Shown here piece by piece: positions 18,235 to 27,174 of a DNA stretch of 64,000 nt; the first letter of the stretch is position 1; the number at the start of each line of letters is the position of its first letter. Source of the DNA: Kocuria tytonis (lineage in GTDB: Bacteria; Actinomycetota; Actinomycetes; Actinomycetales; Micrococcaceae); assembly GCF_003226895.2 (NCBI RefSeq), contig NZ_PNJG02000001.1:1178001-1242000 (forward strand), in the 5' to 3' direction. The position numbers and the translations under genes were made by a program. The notes under the pieces are model-generated. The model searched no databases. It was not told the DNA's origin and worked only from the letters and a program-made list of their open reading frames with translations.

Positions 18235-19413
18235 ATGACTCTCAACACCACGTCCGCGGGCCCGGGGCCCCTCAGCGGCATCGTCGTCGCGGACTTCTCA
18301 CGCATTCTGGCCGGCCCCTACTGCACCATGCTGCTCGCGGACATGGGCGCCACCGTGATCAAGGTGGAGGGCCCCGGAGGGGACGACACCCGGTTGTACA
18401 AGCCGCCGAGCTTCAACGGCATCGGCACGTACTACCTCTCCGTGAACCGGAACAAGCACTCGATCGTCCTGGACCTGAAGGACCCGGAGGACCTGGCCAC
18501 CGCCTACGAGGTCATCGACTCCGCGGACGTGTTCATCGAGAACTTCAAGCCCGGAGGTCTCAAGCAGTTCGGTCTGGATGCCGAGTCCGTGGCCGAGCGC
18601 TGGCCGGAGCTCGTGCACGCGAGCATCACCGGTTTCGGCACGGACGGCGGCGCCCACCTGCCCGGGTACGACCTCCTGGTGCAGGGGGTCTCCGGGTTCA
18701 TGTCCGTGACCGGGTTCCCCGACGGGCCTCCCCAGCGCGGAGGGGTGGCGCTGTTCGACGTGATCACCGGTCTGCACGCGGCGATCGCCGTGCTGGGCGC
18801 GCTGCAGGAGCGCTCGCGCTCCGGGCGCGGTCAGCACGTGGAGCTGGACCTGCTCTCCGCGGCGCTGTCCGGGCTGGTCAACCAGACCACGGGCTACGCG
18901 GCGTGCGGCAACGACCCCCAGCGGCTCGGCAACGAGCACCCGAGCCTGTTCCCGTACGGTCCGTTCCCCACCGCGGACAAGGACCTCATCATCACGGTGG
19001 CCAACAACTCCCAGTTCACCCGCTTCTCCACCGTCCTGGGAATGCCCGACCTCATCAAGGACCCCCGCTTCGACAGCGTGGAGAACCGGAACAACAACCG
19101 GGAGGAGCTGCGGGTGCTGCTCAACGAGGCACTGCGCACCGAGACCGCCGAGACCTGGGCGGGCAGGCTGCAGGCCGCCGGCGTGCCGTGCGCCCCCATC
19201 CTCACCATCCCCGAGGGCGTGCAGTACGCCGAGTCCCTCGGACTGCACCCCGTGGTGCAGGTGGGCCACGGGAAGGACACCGTGCCCCTCATCAAGAACC
19301 CCGTCACCTACAGCCGCACGCCGGTCACCTACGACAAGGCCCCGCCCGCGCTGGACGCGGACCGCGAGACCGTCATGCAGTGGCTGCGCTCCCACCGAAA
19401 GGACCCGTCATGA
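18235..19413 (+). CDS. CaiB/BaiF-type (class III) CoA-transferase
   Basis: Moves CoA from a donor such as succinyl-CoA to a carboxylic acid; 392 aa, normal for the family. The N-terminal DFSRILAGPYCTMLLADMGA and VIKVEGPGGDDTR bind CoA. Asp146 in LPGYDLLVQG corresponds to the catalytic aspartate that forms the mixed anhydride. The ATG has a TGGAG site upstream. The stop overlaps the acyl-CoA dehydrogenase start, so activation of an acid and desaturation of its CoA ester are translationally coupled. This pairing resembles glutarate activation (SUGCT with GCDH), but other dicarboxylates fit as well. Confidence 0.88.
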   Translation: MTLNTTSAGPGPLSGIVVADFSRILAGPYCTMLLADMGATVIKVEGPGGDDTRLYKPPSFNGIGTYYLSVNRNKHSIVLDLKDPEDLATAYEVIDSADVFIENFKPGGLKQFGLDAESVAERWPELVHASITGFGTDGGAHLPGYDLLVQGVSGFMSVTGFPDGPPQRGGVALFDVITGLHAAIAVLGALQERSRSGRGQHVELDLLSAALSGLVNQTTGYAACGNDPQRLGNEHPSLFPYGPFPTADKDLIITVANNSQFTRFSTVLGMPDLIKDPRFDSVENRNNNREELRVLLNEALRTETAETWAGRLQAAGVPCAPILTIPEGVQYAESLGLHPVVQVGHGKDTVPLIKNPVTYSRTPVTYDKAPPALDADRETVMQWLRSHRKDPS

Positions 19414-20612
19414 GCGAACTGCTCGAGAACCCCGACTTCTTCCTGCTGGACCAGGACCTCTCCCCCGAGGACATCGCGCTGCGGGACCGCGTGCGCGCCT
19501 ACGGCCAGGAGCACGTGCTGCCCGCGATCAACGAGTTCTGGGAGCGGGGTGAGCACCCCATGCCCGCGTTCAAGGGCATCGCGGACCTGGGCATCGTGGG
19601 GACGTTCATCGAGGGCTACGGCTGCCCCGGGCTCTCCCGCCAGGCCGCCGGTCTGGTGGCCCGTGAGATGGGCCGGATCGACGGCTCCGTGAACACGTTC
19701 TTCGGCGTGCACTCCAACCTGTGCATGGGCAGCATCTACATGCTCGGCAACGAGGAGCAACGCCAGCGCTGGCTGCCCACCATGGCGAAGATCGAGAAGA
19801 CCGGCGCGTTCGCGCTCACCGAGCCCGCGCACGGCTCGGACTCGGTCTCCCTGGAGACCTCCGCGCGCCGCGACGGCGACCACTGGGTGCTCAACGGCCA
19901 CAAGCGCTGGATCGGCAACGGCCACGCCGCGGACGTCATCGTGCTCTACGCGCGGGACGAGGCGGACAGCCAGGTCAAGTGCTTCGTGGTGGAGAAGCAG
20001 GAGGACGGCCAGTACCCGCAGGGCTACGCGCCCACCGTGATCGACGGCAAGATCGGCAAGCGCGCCATCAACCAGGCGGACATCGTGATCACGGACCTGC
20101 GGATCGCCGAGGAGAACCGGCTGGCCAACTGCCAGAGCTTCAAGGACGTCAACAAGGTCCTCAAGGCCACCCGCGGCGGTGCGTCGTGGGAGGCCGTGGG
20201 CCACGGCATGGCGGCCTTCGAGATCGCCGCGAAGTACGCCCTGGAGCGCGAGCAGTTCGGCATGCCGATCGCCAACTACCAGCTGGTGCAGGAGCGGCTG
20301 GCCACCATGCTCTCGGACCTGACCTCCATGCAGCTGCTGTGCACCCGCATGGCGCACCTCGCGGAGACGGACCAGCTCACGGACGCCATGGCCTCCATGG
20401 TGAAGATGACCACCTCCCGCAAGGCCCTGGCCATGTGCCGCACCGCCCGGGACATGCTCGGCGGCAACGGTCTGCTGCTGGAGCACCACATCGGGCGCCA
20501 CCTCACGGACATGGAGGTGGTCGCCACGTACGAGGGCACCGACTCCATGCAGGCGCTCATCGTGGGCCGTGCGATCACGGGCATCTCCTCCTTCACCCGC
20601 ACCCGGCGCTGA
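19410..20612 (+). CDS. Acyl-CoA dehydrogenase, glutaryl-CoA-dehydrogenase-like clade
   Basis: FAD-dependent alpha,beta-dehydrogenase, 400 aa. The catalytic glutamate is Glu375 in VATYEGTDS; FALTEPAHGSD and WIGNGHAAD are the flavin-site segments. Overall it resembles the glutaryl-CoA dehydrogenase/plant ACX4 clade. By alignment from memory, the position of human GCDH Arg94, which holds the glutaryl carboxylate, is Asn here (RIDGSVNTFFG). Decarboxylating glutaryl-CoA activity is therefore uncertain. It is coupled to the CoA-transferase by a 4-nt overlap. Electrons presumably pass to ETF, encoded elsewhere. Confidence 0.88.
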   Translation: MSELLENPDFFLLDQDLSPEDIALRDRVRAYGQEHVLPAINEFWERGEHPMPAFKGIADLGIVGTFIEGYGCPGLSRQAAGLVAREMGRIDGSVNTFFGVHSNLCMGSIYMLGNEEQRQRWLPTMAKIEKTGAFALTEPAHGSDSVSLETSARRDGDHWVLNGHKRWIGNGHAADVIVLYARDEADSQVKCFVVEKQEDGQYPQGYAPTVIDGKIGKRAINQADIVITDLRIAEENRLANCQSFKDVNKVLKATRGGASWEAVGHGMAAFEIAAKYALEREQFGMPIANYQLVQERLATMLSDLTSMQLLCTRMAHLAETDQLTDAMASMVKMTTSRKALAMCRTARDMLGGNGLLLEHHIGRHLTDMEVVATYEGTDSMQALIVGRAITGISSFTRTRR

Positions 20613-20637
20613 GCACCGCACGCCCCCGACCGCCCGC

Positions 20638-20679
20638 GGCGCGGGTGCACCGTCCGGTTCACAACGGCGCACCCGCGCC
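20638..20679 (+). terminator. Hairpin after the acyl-CoA dehydrogenase
   Basis: GGCGCGGGTGC (20638-20648) pairs perfectly with GCACCCGCGCC (20669-20679), loop 20 nt, starting 26 bp past the stop. No T-run follows. Confidence 0.5.
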
Positions 20680-20806
20680 CTGCGCGTGCCCCGTGCGTGA
20701 CGCGCGGCTCACAGACACGACCTAGCGGGACGTGCCACCATGGACCCCCGGGTCCGCCGTGTCCGAGGCGACCCGCCCGTCCGTCTCCCGGTGAGGTCCT
20801 CCGCTC

Positions 20807-22030
20807 GTGTCCTACGCCCCCGTGCCCCCCGATCCCCACGCCCACCGGCCCGTTCACCCCGGTCCGGTGGGCGGTTCCGTGCCGCCCCGCGGCGTGGGCG
20901 CGCGCACCGTGCTCGGCGCCGCGGTGTCCCTGGCGGTGCTGTGGGGCCTGGTGCTGCTCATCGCGCACGGGGGGCTGGGCACCTTCACCGGTCAGGCGCT
21001 GGACGAGGCCGCCCTGGTGCAGGCCAAGGCGGACCGCGGCAGCTTCTTCCCGGGGGTGGTGCTCGTGCTCGCGCAGTACCTGCCGGAGGTCGTGGCCGTG
21101 GGCGCAGGCCTGCTGGCCCTGGTGTGGGCCGTGCGGTACCGCCGCTGGAGCGCGGCGGCGTGCGCGGTGGGCAGCGTGATCGCGTCCAACCTCACCACCC
21201 AGCTGCTCAAGCACGGGGTCTTCGACAAGCCGGACCTGGGCGTGCAGCAGATCGCGTCCAACTCGTTCCCCTCCGGCCACACCACCGCCGCGGCCTCACT
21301 GCTCATGGCCGTGTTCCTCGTGGCCCCCGCGCACCGACGCACCCGCGCCGCACGGTGGGGTGCGTTCCTGGCGGCCCTGGTGGGCATGACCACCGTGGTC
21401 AACGGGTGGCACCGGCCCACGGACGCGGTGGCCGCGCTGCTCGTGGTGGGCGGCTGGGGCGTGGTGGCCGCCCTGGGGTCCCAGCTGCTCGACGCCGCGC
21501 TGGCCCGCAGCGGCCCCGGCGCCTCACCCGCACGCACCTGCCGACAGTACCGTGCGGAGCGTTCCCGGCGCCGTCGGGAGCGGGCGTGGAGCGAGGACCG
21601 CGGGGGCAGCGCCTACGTCCCGCCCGCCCACGAGCGGGCGGAGCAGGAACGGGCGCGGGCGGCGTCGTCCGCCGCGGGCGGTCCCGGGAACGCGGCGCCG
21701 TGGAACGGCGCCCGGCAGGATGACCGGGTGTGGGGTGCCCAGCCCTGGGACGACCCCTGGCAGGCAGGGCCCGGGGGCATCCCGGGGCCGTCCCACGGCC
21801 AGGGTGGCCGGGCCCCGTGGGTCCCCGCGCGGCCCAGGATCGCCACCGCCGTGACGCTGATCGCACTGAGCGCGCTGCTGCTGACCGTGGCGGTGTGGTG
21901 GCCCTACCCCACCGTGGCGGGGACCTTCGCCGGGCGGCTCACGCTCACGGGCGGGTATCTGGGGATCGCGGCTGCCGCGGCTCTGGGGTGGTCGGTGGTG
22001 GCGCGTCGGCTGCGCGCTGCGACTCGATGA
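20807..22030 (+). CDS. PAP2-family membrane phosphatase with long C-terminal extension
   Basis: Type 2 phosphatidic-acid-phosphatase-like membrane enzyme, 407 aa from the GTG at 20807. The phosphatase core covers about residues 30-225: LLKHGVFDKPDLG is a weak first motif, PSGHTT at 155-160 the second, and VVNGWHRPTDA the third. After it comes a hydrophilic Arg/Gly/Trp-rich stretch of about 110 residues, holding one GACGACGCCGC word, and then two further membrane segments (IATAVTLIALSALLLTVAV and the last 35 residues). The substrate is probably a lipid phosphate or pyrophosphate. The 3' end overlaps the opposing metallo-hydrolase gene by 86 bp. Confidence 0.82.
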   Translation: MSYAPVPPDPHAHRPVHPGPVGGSVPPRGVGARTVLGAAVSLAVLWGLVLLIAHGGLGTFTGQALDEAALVQAKADRGSFFPGVVLVLAQYLPEVVAVGAGLLALVWAVRYRRWSAAACAVGSVIASNLTTQLLKHGVFDKPDLGVQQIASNSFPSGHTTAAASLLMAVFLVAPAHRRTRAARWGAFLAALVGMTTVVNGWHRPTDAVAALLVVGGWGVVAALGSQLLDAALARSGPGASPARTCRQYRAERSRRRRERAWSEDRGGSAYVPPAHERAEQERARAASSAAGGPGNAAPWNGARQDDRVWGAQPWDDPWQAGPGGIPGPSHGQGGRAPWVPARPRIATAVTLIALSALLLTVAVWWPYPTVAGTFAGRLTLTGGYLGIAAAAALGWSVVARRLRAATR

Positions 22031-22838
22031 GGGCCCAGCGGTCCAGGAACACCCGGGCCACTCCGGCCTGGTAGGGCAGGCGGTACATGGCCGCCGTGGA
22101 GGGCCCCTCCCCCGCGAGGTCCACGTCCCGGGCGCGGCGGATGGCCAGTTCCATGGTGTCCGCCTGCTGGGACACGAAGTTGCCGGTCACGGGCGTGCCG
22201 TGGCCGGGGACGAAGGCGGTGTAGCGCTCCAGGGTGGCCAGCGCCCGCAGGGACTCCACCCAGCGCTGGGGGTAGGCGTCCTCGAAGTTGGGGTCCGATC
22301 CCTCCTCCACGAGGTCACCGCAGAAGACGACGTCGTCCACGCCCACGCAGACGTCGTTGTCCGTGTGACCGGGGCCCAGGAAGAACAGGGTCACGGGGCG
22401 CTCGCCCAGGTCGATGCGCGTGAGCGAGGGCCGCAGCCCGGTCCCCGGAAGCGTGTTGGTGGGCAGCACCAGGCGGGTGTCGATCCCCTCGCCGGCGCCC
22501 ATCTCGGGCTCCTGGGTCCCCACGAAGCTGCGCTGGTACTCGCCCACCTCGGCCATCGCACTCGCGCAGGCCTTGTGCGCCCAGAACTCGGTGACCCCGG
22601 CGCGCGCGAACACGGCGTTGCCCATGTAGTGGTCGTAGTGCGCGTGGGTGTTCACCACGGTGAGCGGCAGGTCGGTGACGTCCCGCACGGCCGCGAGGAT
22701 CTCGCGGCCCTGGCGTGGGCCGGCACCCGTGTCCACCACCAGGGCGCGCTGGGTGCCCAGCACCAGACCGGAGTTCAGTCTCCAGTTCTCGGTGCCGATC
22801 ACGTAGACGCCGCGGCGCAGCTCCTGGGTGCGTGCCAT
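21945..22838 (-). CDS. Metallo-beta-lactamase-fold hydrolase
   Basis: MBL-fold metallohydrolase, 297 aa from the ATG at 22838, which has a GAGGAG site. The first zinc motif THAHYDH gives His65, His67, Asp69 and His70; later ligands lie in GPGHTDND, CGDLVEEG and FVPGHGTP. The ENWRLNSGLVLGTQRALVVDTG opening is typical of the quinoprotein-relay/SoxH-like and glyoxalase II-like groups. The substrate is unknown. The last residues are Pro/Arg-rich and overlap the 3' end of the PAP2 gene on the other strand. Confidence 0.85.
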   Translation of the reverse strand: MARTQELRRGVYVIGTENWRLNSGLVLGTQRALVVDTGAGPRQGREILAAVRDVTDLPLTVVNTHAHYDHYMGNAVFARAGVTEFWAHKACASAMAEVGEYQRSFVGTQEPEMGAGEGIDTRLVLPTNTLPGTGLRPSLTRIDLGERPVTLFFLGPGHTDNDVCVGVDDVVFCGDLVEEGSDPNFEDAYPQRWVESLRALATLERYTAFVPGHGTPVTGNFVSQQADTMELAIRRARDVDLAGEGPSTAAMYRLPYQAGVARVFLDRWALIESQRAADAPPPTTPEPRQPRSPDTRP

Positions 22839-22933
22839 GCTCCTCACTCTATCGGGCCCGGCCCGGCCGGAAGGCATCCGGCGGCGGGCCCGCCCCCGCT
22901 GCCGTGGCGGGCTTCGGTGCTACTGTCTCTCGC

Positions 22934-23863
22934 GTGATTCCCCGCCGCCCCGAGACGTCCCCGGCCCCCGCAGGGCGCTTCGCGCCGTCGCCGTCGGGGG
23001 ACCTGCACCTGGGCAACCTGCGCACCGCGCTGGCCGCGTGGGGTTTCGCGCGCGCCACGGGGCGCCGGTTCCTGCTGCGCGTGGAGGACCTGGACCGGGT
23101 GAAGCAGGGCGCGGCCGAGCGCAACGTGGCGGACCTGCGGAGCCTCGGCCTGGACTGGGACGGCCCGGTGGACCGGCAGTCCACGCGGATCCCGCTGTTC
23201 CTGGAGCGGGTGCGCACCCTCACGGACGCGGGCCTGACCTACGAGTGCTTCTGCACGCGCAGGGAGATCCACGCCGCGGCCTCCGCACCGCACGGCATCC
23301 CGGGCGCCTACCCGGGCACGTGCCGGAACCTCTCCGAGGCCCAGCGCGCACGACGTCGCACGCAGCGTCCCCCTGCCATCCGCCTGCGCGCGGACACCCC
23401 GGAGTTCACGGTGCACGACGTGTTCGCGGGCGAGTACACGGGAGCCGTGGACGACATGGTCCTGGTGCGCACCGACGGCACCCCCGCCTACAACCTGGCC
23501 GTGGTGGTGGACGACGCCGAGCAGGGCGTGGACCAGGTGGTGCGCGGGGACGACCTGCTGCCCTCCGCGCCCCGACAGGCGTACCTCGCCGGGCTGCTGG
23601 GCCACGCGGTGCCGGAGTACGCCCACGTGCCGCTCGTGCTGGGGCCCTCCGGCGCCCGGCTCGCCAAGCGGGACGGCGCCGTGACGCTGCGGGAGCTGCA
23701 GGAGCTGGGGCACACCCCGGGGGACGTGCTCGGGTGGCTGGCCGCGTCCCTGGGAATCACGCACCCGGTGCACACCGCCGCCGACGTCCTGGAGCACTGG
23801 GATCCGAGCGCGTGGTCCCGGGAGCCGGCGGTGTTCGAGCCGTGGGGCACGGCGCAGGGTTGA
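22934..23863 (+). CDS. gluQ: Glutamyl-Q tRNA(Asp) synthetase
   Basis: Truncated glutamyl-tRNA synthetase paralogue, 309 aa, that attaches glutamate to the queuosine base of tRNA(Asp). The class I signature is GDLHLGN (HLGN 25-28) and the KMSKS counterpart is LAKRDG (243-248). The characteristic zinc site is complete: Cys105, Cys107, Tyr126 and Cys130. No anticodon-binding domain is present, as expected for the family. The GTG start gives the normal short leader before GRFAPSPSG. It is transcribed away from the metallo-hydrolase with about 95 bp between them. Confidence 0.92.
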   Translation: MIPRRPETSPAPAGRFAPSPSGDLHLGNLRTALAAWGFARATGRRFLLRVEDLDRVKQGAAERNVADLRSLGLDWDGPVDRQSTRIPLFLERVRTLTDAGLTYECFCTRREIHAAASAPHGIPGAYPGTCRNLSEAQRARRRTQRPPAIRLRADTPEFTVHDVFAGEYTGAVDDMVLVRTDGTPAYNLAVVVDDAEQGVDQVVRGDDLLPSAPRQAYLAGLLGHAVPEYAHVPLVLGPSGARLAKRDGAVTLRELQELGHTPGDVLGWLAASLGITHPVHTAADVLEHWDPSAWSREPAVFEPWGTAQG

Positions 23864-24107
23864 ACCTGGACGAGGCACCGGTTCGCGCCACCTCGTCCGG
23901 TGGGCGACGGGAACACGCCGGGACGGCGGGGCTGGCACCGGGGCAGGCGGCGTCGGGAGCGGCGTCACCCGCGCGGGCTGACCCGGGCGGAAGAGCCCGC
24001 TGGGGCGGCGTACCCTTGTGCCCTGGCTCACGTCATGCACGCGGGAAGCAGTTCGCCCGCCGATACAGTGAGCGCAGTCCAACGATCCCGTACCGGAAGG
24101 CACGCGC

Positions 24108-25646
24108 ATGTCCGATCAGGCGTACCAACTCATGGCGATCCTGGCGTATTTCATCGCCATGATCTGCATCGGCCTGTGGGCCAACAGCAAGACCAAGAAC
24201 CTCGACGACTACATGCTGGGCGGACGCAACCTCAAGCCCGGTGTGGCGGCGCTGTCCGCCGGCGCGTCGGACATGTCCGGGTGGCTGCTCATGGGCCTGC
24301 CGGGTGCGGTGTACCTCTCCGGTCTGGTGGAGGCGTGGCTGGCCATCGGCCTGACCATCGGTGCCTGGGTCAACTGGAAGATCGTGGCGCCGCGGCTGCG
24401 CGCGTACACCGAGGTGTCCCACAACTCCATCACCATCCCGTCCTTCCTGGACAACCGGCTCAAGGGCAACACCCGGATCCTGCGCGTGATCTCCGGCGTG
24501 ATCATCCTGGTATTCTTCACGTTCTACGTCTCCTCCGGCATGGTGGCCGGCGGCGTGTTCTTCCAGTCCTCGTTCGGCACGAGCTACCTCACCGGCATGC
24601 TGCTGGTGGCGGGCGTGACCGTGCTGTACACGTTCTTCGGCGGCTTCCTGGGCGCGTCCTACACGGACCTCTTTCAGGGTCTGCTCATGCTGGCCGCGCT
24701 GATCATGGTGCCGGTCGTGGGCGTCTTCCTGGTGGGCGGACCCGGTGAGATGATCACCCGCATCGAGAACGTGAACCCCCACGCGCTGTCCCTGTTCGCC
24801 GGCGGCACCGCGGTGGGCATCATCTCCTCGCTGGCGTGGGGCCTGGGCTACTTCGGTCAGCCCCACATCATCGTGCGGTTCATGGCCATGCGCTCCCCCG
24901 CGGATGCCAGGCCCGGGCGCCGGATCGGCATCGGATGGATGGTCCTGACCGTGCTGGGTGCCATCGGAACCGCGCTGGTGGGGCTGGCCTACTACGGCAA
25001 CCGTCCCGGTGAGGAGCCCACGGACCCCGAGGCCATCTTCCTGGACATGTCCCAGGTGCTGTTCCACCCGCTGATCGCGGGCCTCGTGCTCGCCGCGGTG
25101 CTGGCGGCCGTGATGTCCACGATCTCCTCGCAGCTGATCGTCTCCTCCTCCGCCCTGGTGGAGGACCTCTACAACCTGGCCGCCAAGCGCACCCCGTCCC
25201 CCAAGGCGCAGGTGTGGCTGGGCCGCGGCGGCGTGCTGCTCGTGGCCGTGGTGGCCGCCGGGCTCGCGTGGGAGCAGAACTCCACCATCCTGGACCTCGT
25301 GGGCTTCGCGTGGGCCGGGTTCGGTGCCGCCTTCGGCCCCGTGGTGCTGATGAGCCTGTTCTGGCGCAAGCTCACCAACGCGGGCGCCATCAGCGCCATG
25401 GTGGTGGGTGCGCTGGTGGTCTTCACGTGGCAGTACACCCCGTGGAGCGACCTCTACGAGATCATCCCGGGCTTCATCCTGGGTGGCCTGGTGGGCATCG
25501 TGGTCTCGCTGCTCACGCACCGTGAGAACCCCGAGATCGACCGCGAGTTCGACGAGACCCTGCGCCTCGTCAACCACCCCGAGCAGGCCGATCCCGCGGC
25601 CGCCGCGCACGCCGCTGCCGGCGACGCTCCTGCCGGGACCGTCTGA
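24108..25646 (+). CDS. putP: Sodium/proline symporter PutP
   Basis: Member of the sodium:solute symporter family, 512 aa with about 13 membrane segments; imports proline with sodium. Marker stretches are DDYMLGGRNLKPGVAALSAG, then ASDMSGWLLMGLPGAVYLSG near the Na+/proline site, AWGLGYFGQPHIIVRFMAM, and SSQLIVSSSALVEDLY. The start ATG has GGAAGG 8 nt upstream. The gene stands alone, with a strong bidirectional hairpin after it. Confidence 0.93.
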   Translation: MSDQAYQLMAILAYFIAMICIGLWANSKTKNLDDYMLGGRNLKPGVAALSAGASDMSGWLLMGLPGAVYLSGLVEAWLAIGLTIGAWVNWKIVAPRLRAYTEVSHNSITIPSFLDNRLKGNTRILRVISGVIILVFFTFYVSSGMVAGGVFFQSSFGTSYLTGMLLVAGVTVLYTFFGGFLGASYTDLFQGLLMLAALIMVPVVGVFLVGGPGEMITRIENVNPHALSLFAGGTAVGIISSLAWGLGYFGQPHIIVRFMAMRSPADARPGRRIGIGWMVLTVLGAIGTALVGLAYYGNRPGEEPTDPEAIFLDMSQVLFHPLIAGLVLAAVLAAVMSTISSQLIVSSSALVEDLYNLAAKRTPSPKAQVWLGRGGVLLVAVVAAGLAWEQNSTILDLVGFAWAGFGAAFGPVVLMSLFWRKLTNAGAISAMVVGALVVFTWQYTPWSDLYEIIPGFILGGLVGIVVSLLTHRENPEIDREFDETLRLVNHPEQADPAAAAHAAAGDAPAGTV

Positions 25647-25678
25647 GTTCCACGGCCTGCGCCTCGGCGCAGACGGAC

Positions 25679-25710
25679 GACGCCCTCGCACCGTGCGGTG
25701 CGAGGGCGTC
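25679..25710. terminator. Bidirectional terminator hairpin, putP/ldh
   Basis: A perfect 14-bp stem (GACGCCCTCGCACC with GGTGCGAGGGCGTC) and a 4-nt loop lie between convergent putP (stop 25646) and ldh (stop 25750). Confidence 0.8.
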
Positions 25711-25749
25711 GCTCATTTCCGCGGACCCGTTGCGCCGGGGTGCGCGGGC

Positions 25750-26718
25750 TCAGAAGCCGAGGTCGCGCAGCGAGGCCCGCATGGTCTCCGCGGACGCGCG
25801 CAGCTGCTGCTTCTCCGGCTCGCCCATGGGGATTCGCAGCTGCTGGCCCACACCGGTGCCACCCACCACGGACGGCACGGACAGGGCCACGCCGCTCACG
25901 CCGTAGTAGTCCTCGAGCACCGTGGACACGGACAGCACCGACTGCTGGTCCTTGAGCACGGCCTCCGCGATCCGCACGCCGGCCAGGCCGATCGCGTAGT
26001 TGGTGGCGCCCTTGCCCTCGATCACGCGGTACGCGGCGTTGACCACCTGGTCCTTGAGCTCGTCCAGGCGCTCGGGGGTGAAGGGCCGGTGCCCGTCCAC
26101 CTCCCACTCGCTGAGCGGCACCTGGCCGATGCTCGCGGAGGACCACACGGGGAACTCGCTGTCCCCGTGCTCGCCGATGATGTAGGCGTGCACGCTGCTG
26201 GTGTTCACCTGCGCCTCGCTGCCGATCAGCCAGCGCAGCCGGGAGGTGTCCAGCACGGTGCCGGAGCTCATGATCCGCTGGTGGGGCAGCCCGGTGATCT
26301 GCTGGGCCACCACGGTGAGCACGTCGCACGGGTTGGTCACCAGCACGAAGACCGCCTGTGGCGCCTGCTCCACGAGCTGCGGCATCAGCGACTTGAGGAT
26401 CGCGGTGTTGGCACCGGCCAGGTCCAGGCGGGTCTGCCCCGGCTTCTGCTTGGCGCCCGCTGTCACGAAGATGATGTCCGCGTCCTTGAGCACGGCGACG
26501 TCGTCCGACCCCTCCACCCGGACACCCGGGGCGAACATCTGGCCGTGGGAGAGGTCCAGGGCCTCGGCCTCCACCTTGGCGGTCTGCAGGTCGTAGAGGG
26601 CGATGTCCGTGGACGTGCCCCGGATCATCGCGGCGTAGGCCAGGGAGGTTCCCACGGAACCCGCTCCCACGATTCCGATCTTGGTGCGGCGGACGGTGGT
26701 TTCGATGGACGGGCTCAC
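25750..26718 (-). CDS. ldh: L-lactate dehydrogenase
   Basis: NAD-dependent pyruvate/lactate interconversion, 322 aa. The GTG at 26718 is chosen because GGAGAAG lies just upstream and the family N-terminus begins about ten residues later; a longer frame to 26907 is Arg/Pro-rich. The Rossmann loop is GIVGAGSVG (15-23). Active-site residues are Arg97 (GQTRLDL), Asp157 and Arg160 (LDTSRLR) and the proton-relay His184 (IGEHGDSEFPVW). TNPCDVLT is normal for LDH/MDH, and Gln92 (KQKPGQTR) is the residue that favours lactate over malate dehydrogenase. Confidence 0.94.
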   Translation of the reverse strand: MSPSIETTVRRTKIGIVGAGSVGTSLAYAAMIRGTSTDIALYDLQTAKVEAEALDLSHGQMFAPGVRVEGSDDVAVLKDADIIFVTAGAKQKPGQTRLDLAGANTAILKSLMPQLVEQAPQAVFVLVTNPCDVLTVVAQQITGLPHQRIMSSGTVLDTSRLRWLIGSEAQVNTSSVHAYIIGEHGDSEFPVWSSASIGQVPLSEWEVDGHRPFTPERLDELKDQVVNAAYRVIEGKGATNYAIGLAGVRIAEAVLKDQQSVLSVSTVLEDYYGVSGVALSVPSVVGGTGVGQQLRIPMGEPEKQQLRASAETMRASLRDLGF

Positions 26719-27174
26719 GGGGTCACTTCTCCATTCGACGCTGACGGCCCGGCCGCGCCCGGCCACCTCGGCGGCGCGAACACGGTCCGGTTGGCGGGAA
26801 CGCCTCCCGGTTCCGGGCCCGGCCGAGGCCGGATACAGGTGGCACCGAAATGCGTTCCCGCCACCATCTTCCGCCGTCGCCCCCGGCCAGGCAATGACGC
26901 AGCCCACTCCGCGGCGGCGTGTCTCCGTCGAGGCCCAACCACGGGCCGGGGGCCCTCCGTCACTCCCCTACCGCGGCCGTCCCGACGGCGCGGGGATGCG
27001 CGGGTGCCCGACGCCGCGGGGGCGTGCTGGCACCGGATGTCGCGGGGACCTGCGGGTGCCGGACGGGGAGGGGACGGGCGCGCACGAGACGGCGCGGCGG
27101 CGTCGTCATCCGGGGATGACGACGCCGCCGCGCCGGGTTCCGCACGCGCGCCCGGTGCCGGGCGCCGCGCGGGA
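26719..27174. other. Intergenic region between citE-like gene and ldh
   Basis: 456 bp with no credible gene. It holds the citE-like gene's terminator hairpin at 27090-27135 and the ldh promoter towards 26720-26800; no clear -10/-35 boxes could be assigned. Confidence 0.5.
27090..27135 (-). terminator. 22-bp-arm hairpin built on the GACGACGCCGC word
   Basis: Arms 27090-27111 and 27114-27135 are perfect reverse complements separated by 2 nt. Each arm contains a copy of the 11-mer (27097-27107 complement, 27118-27128). It starts 40 bp past the stop of the citE-like gene on the minus strand. There is no T-run. Confidence 0.7.
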
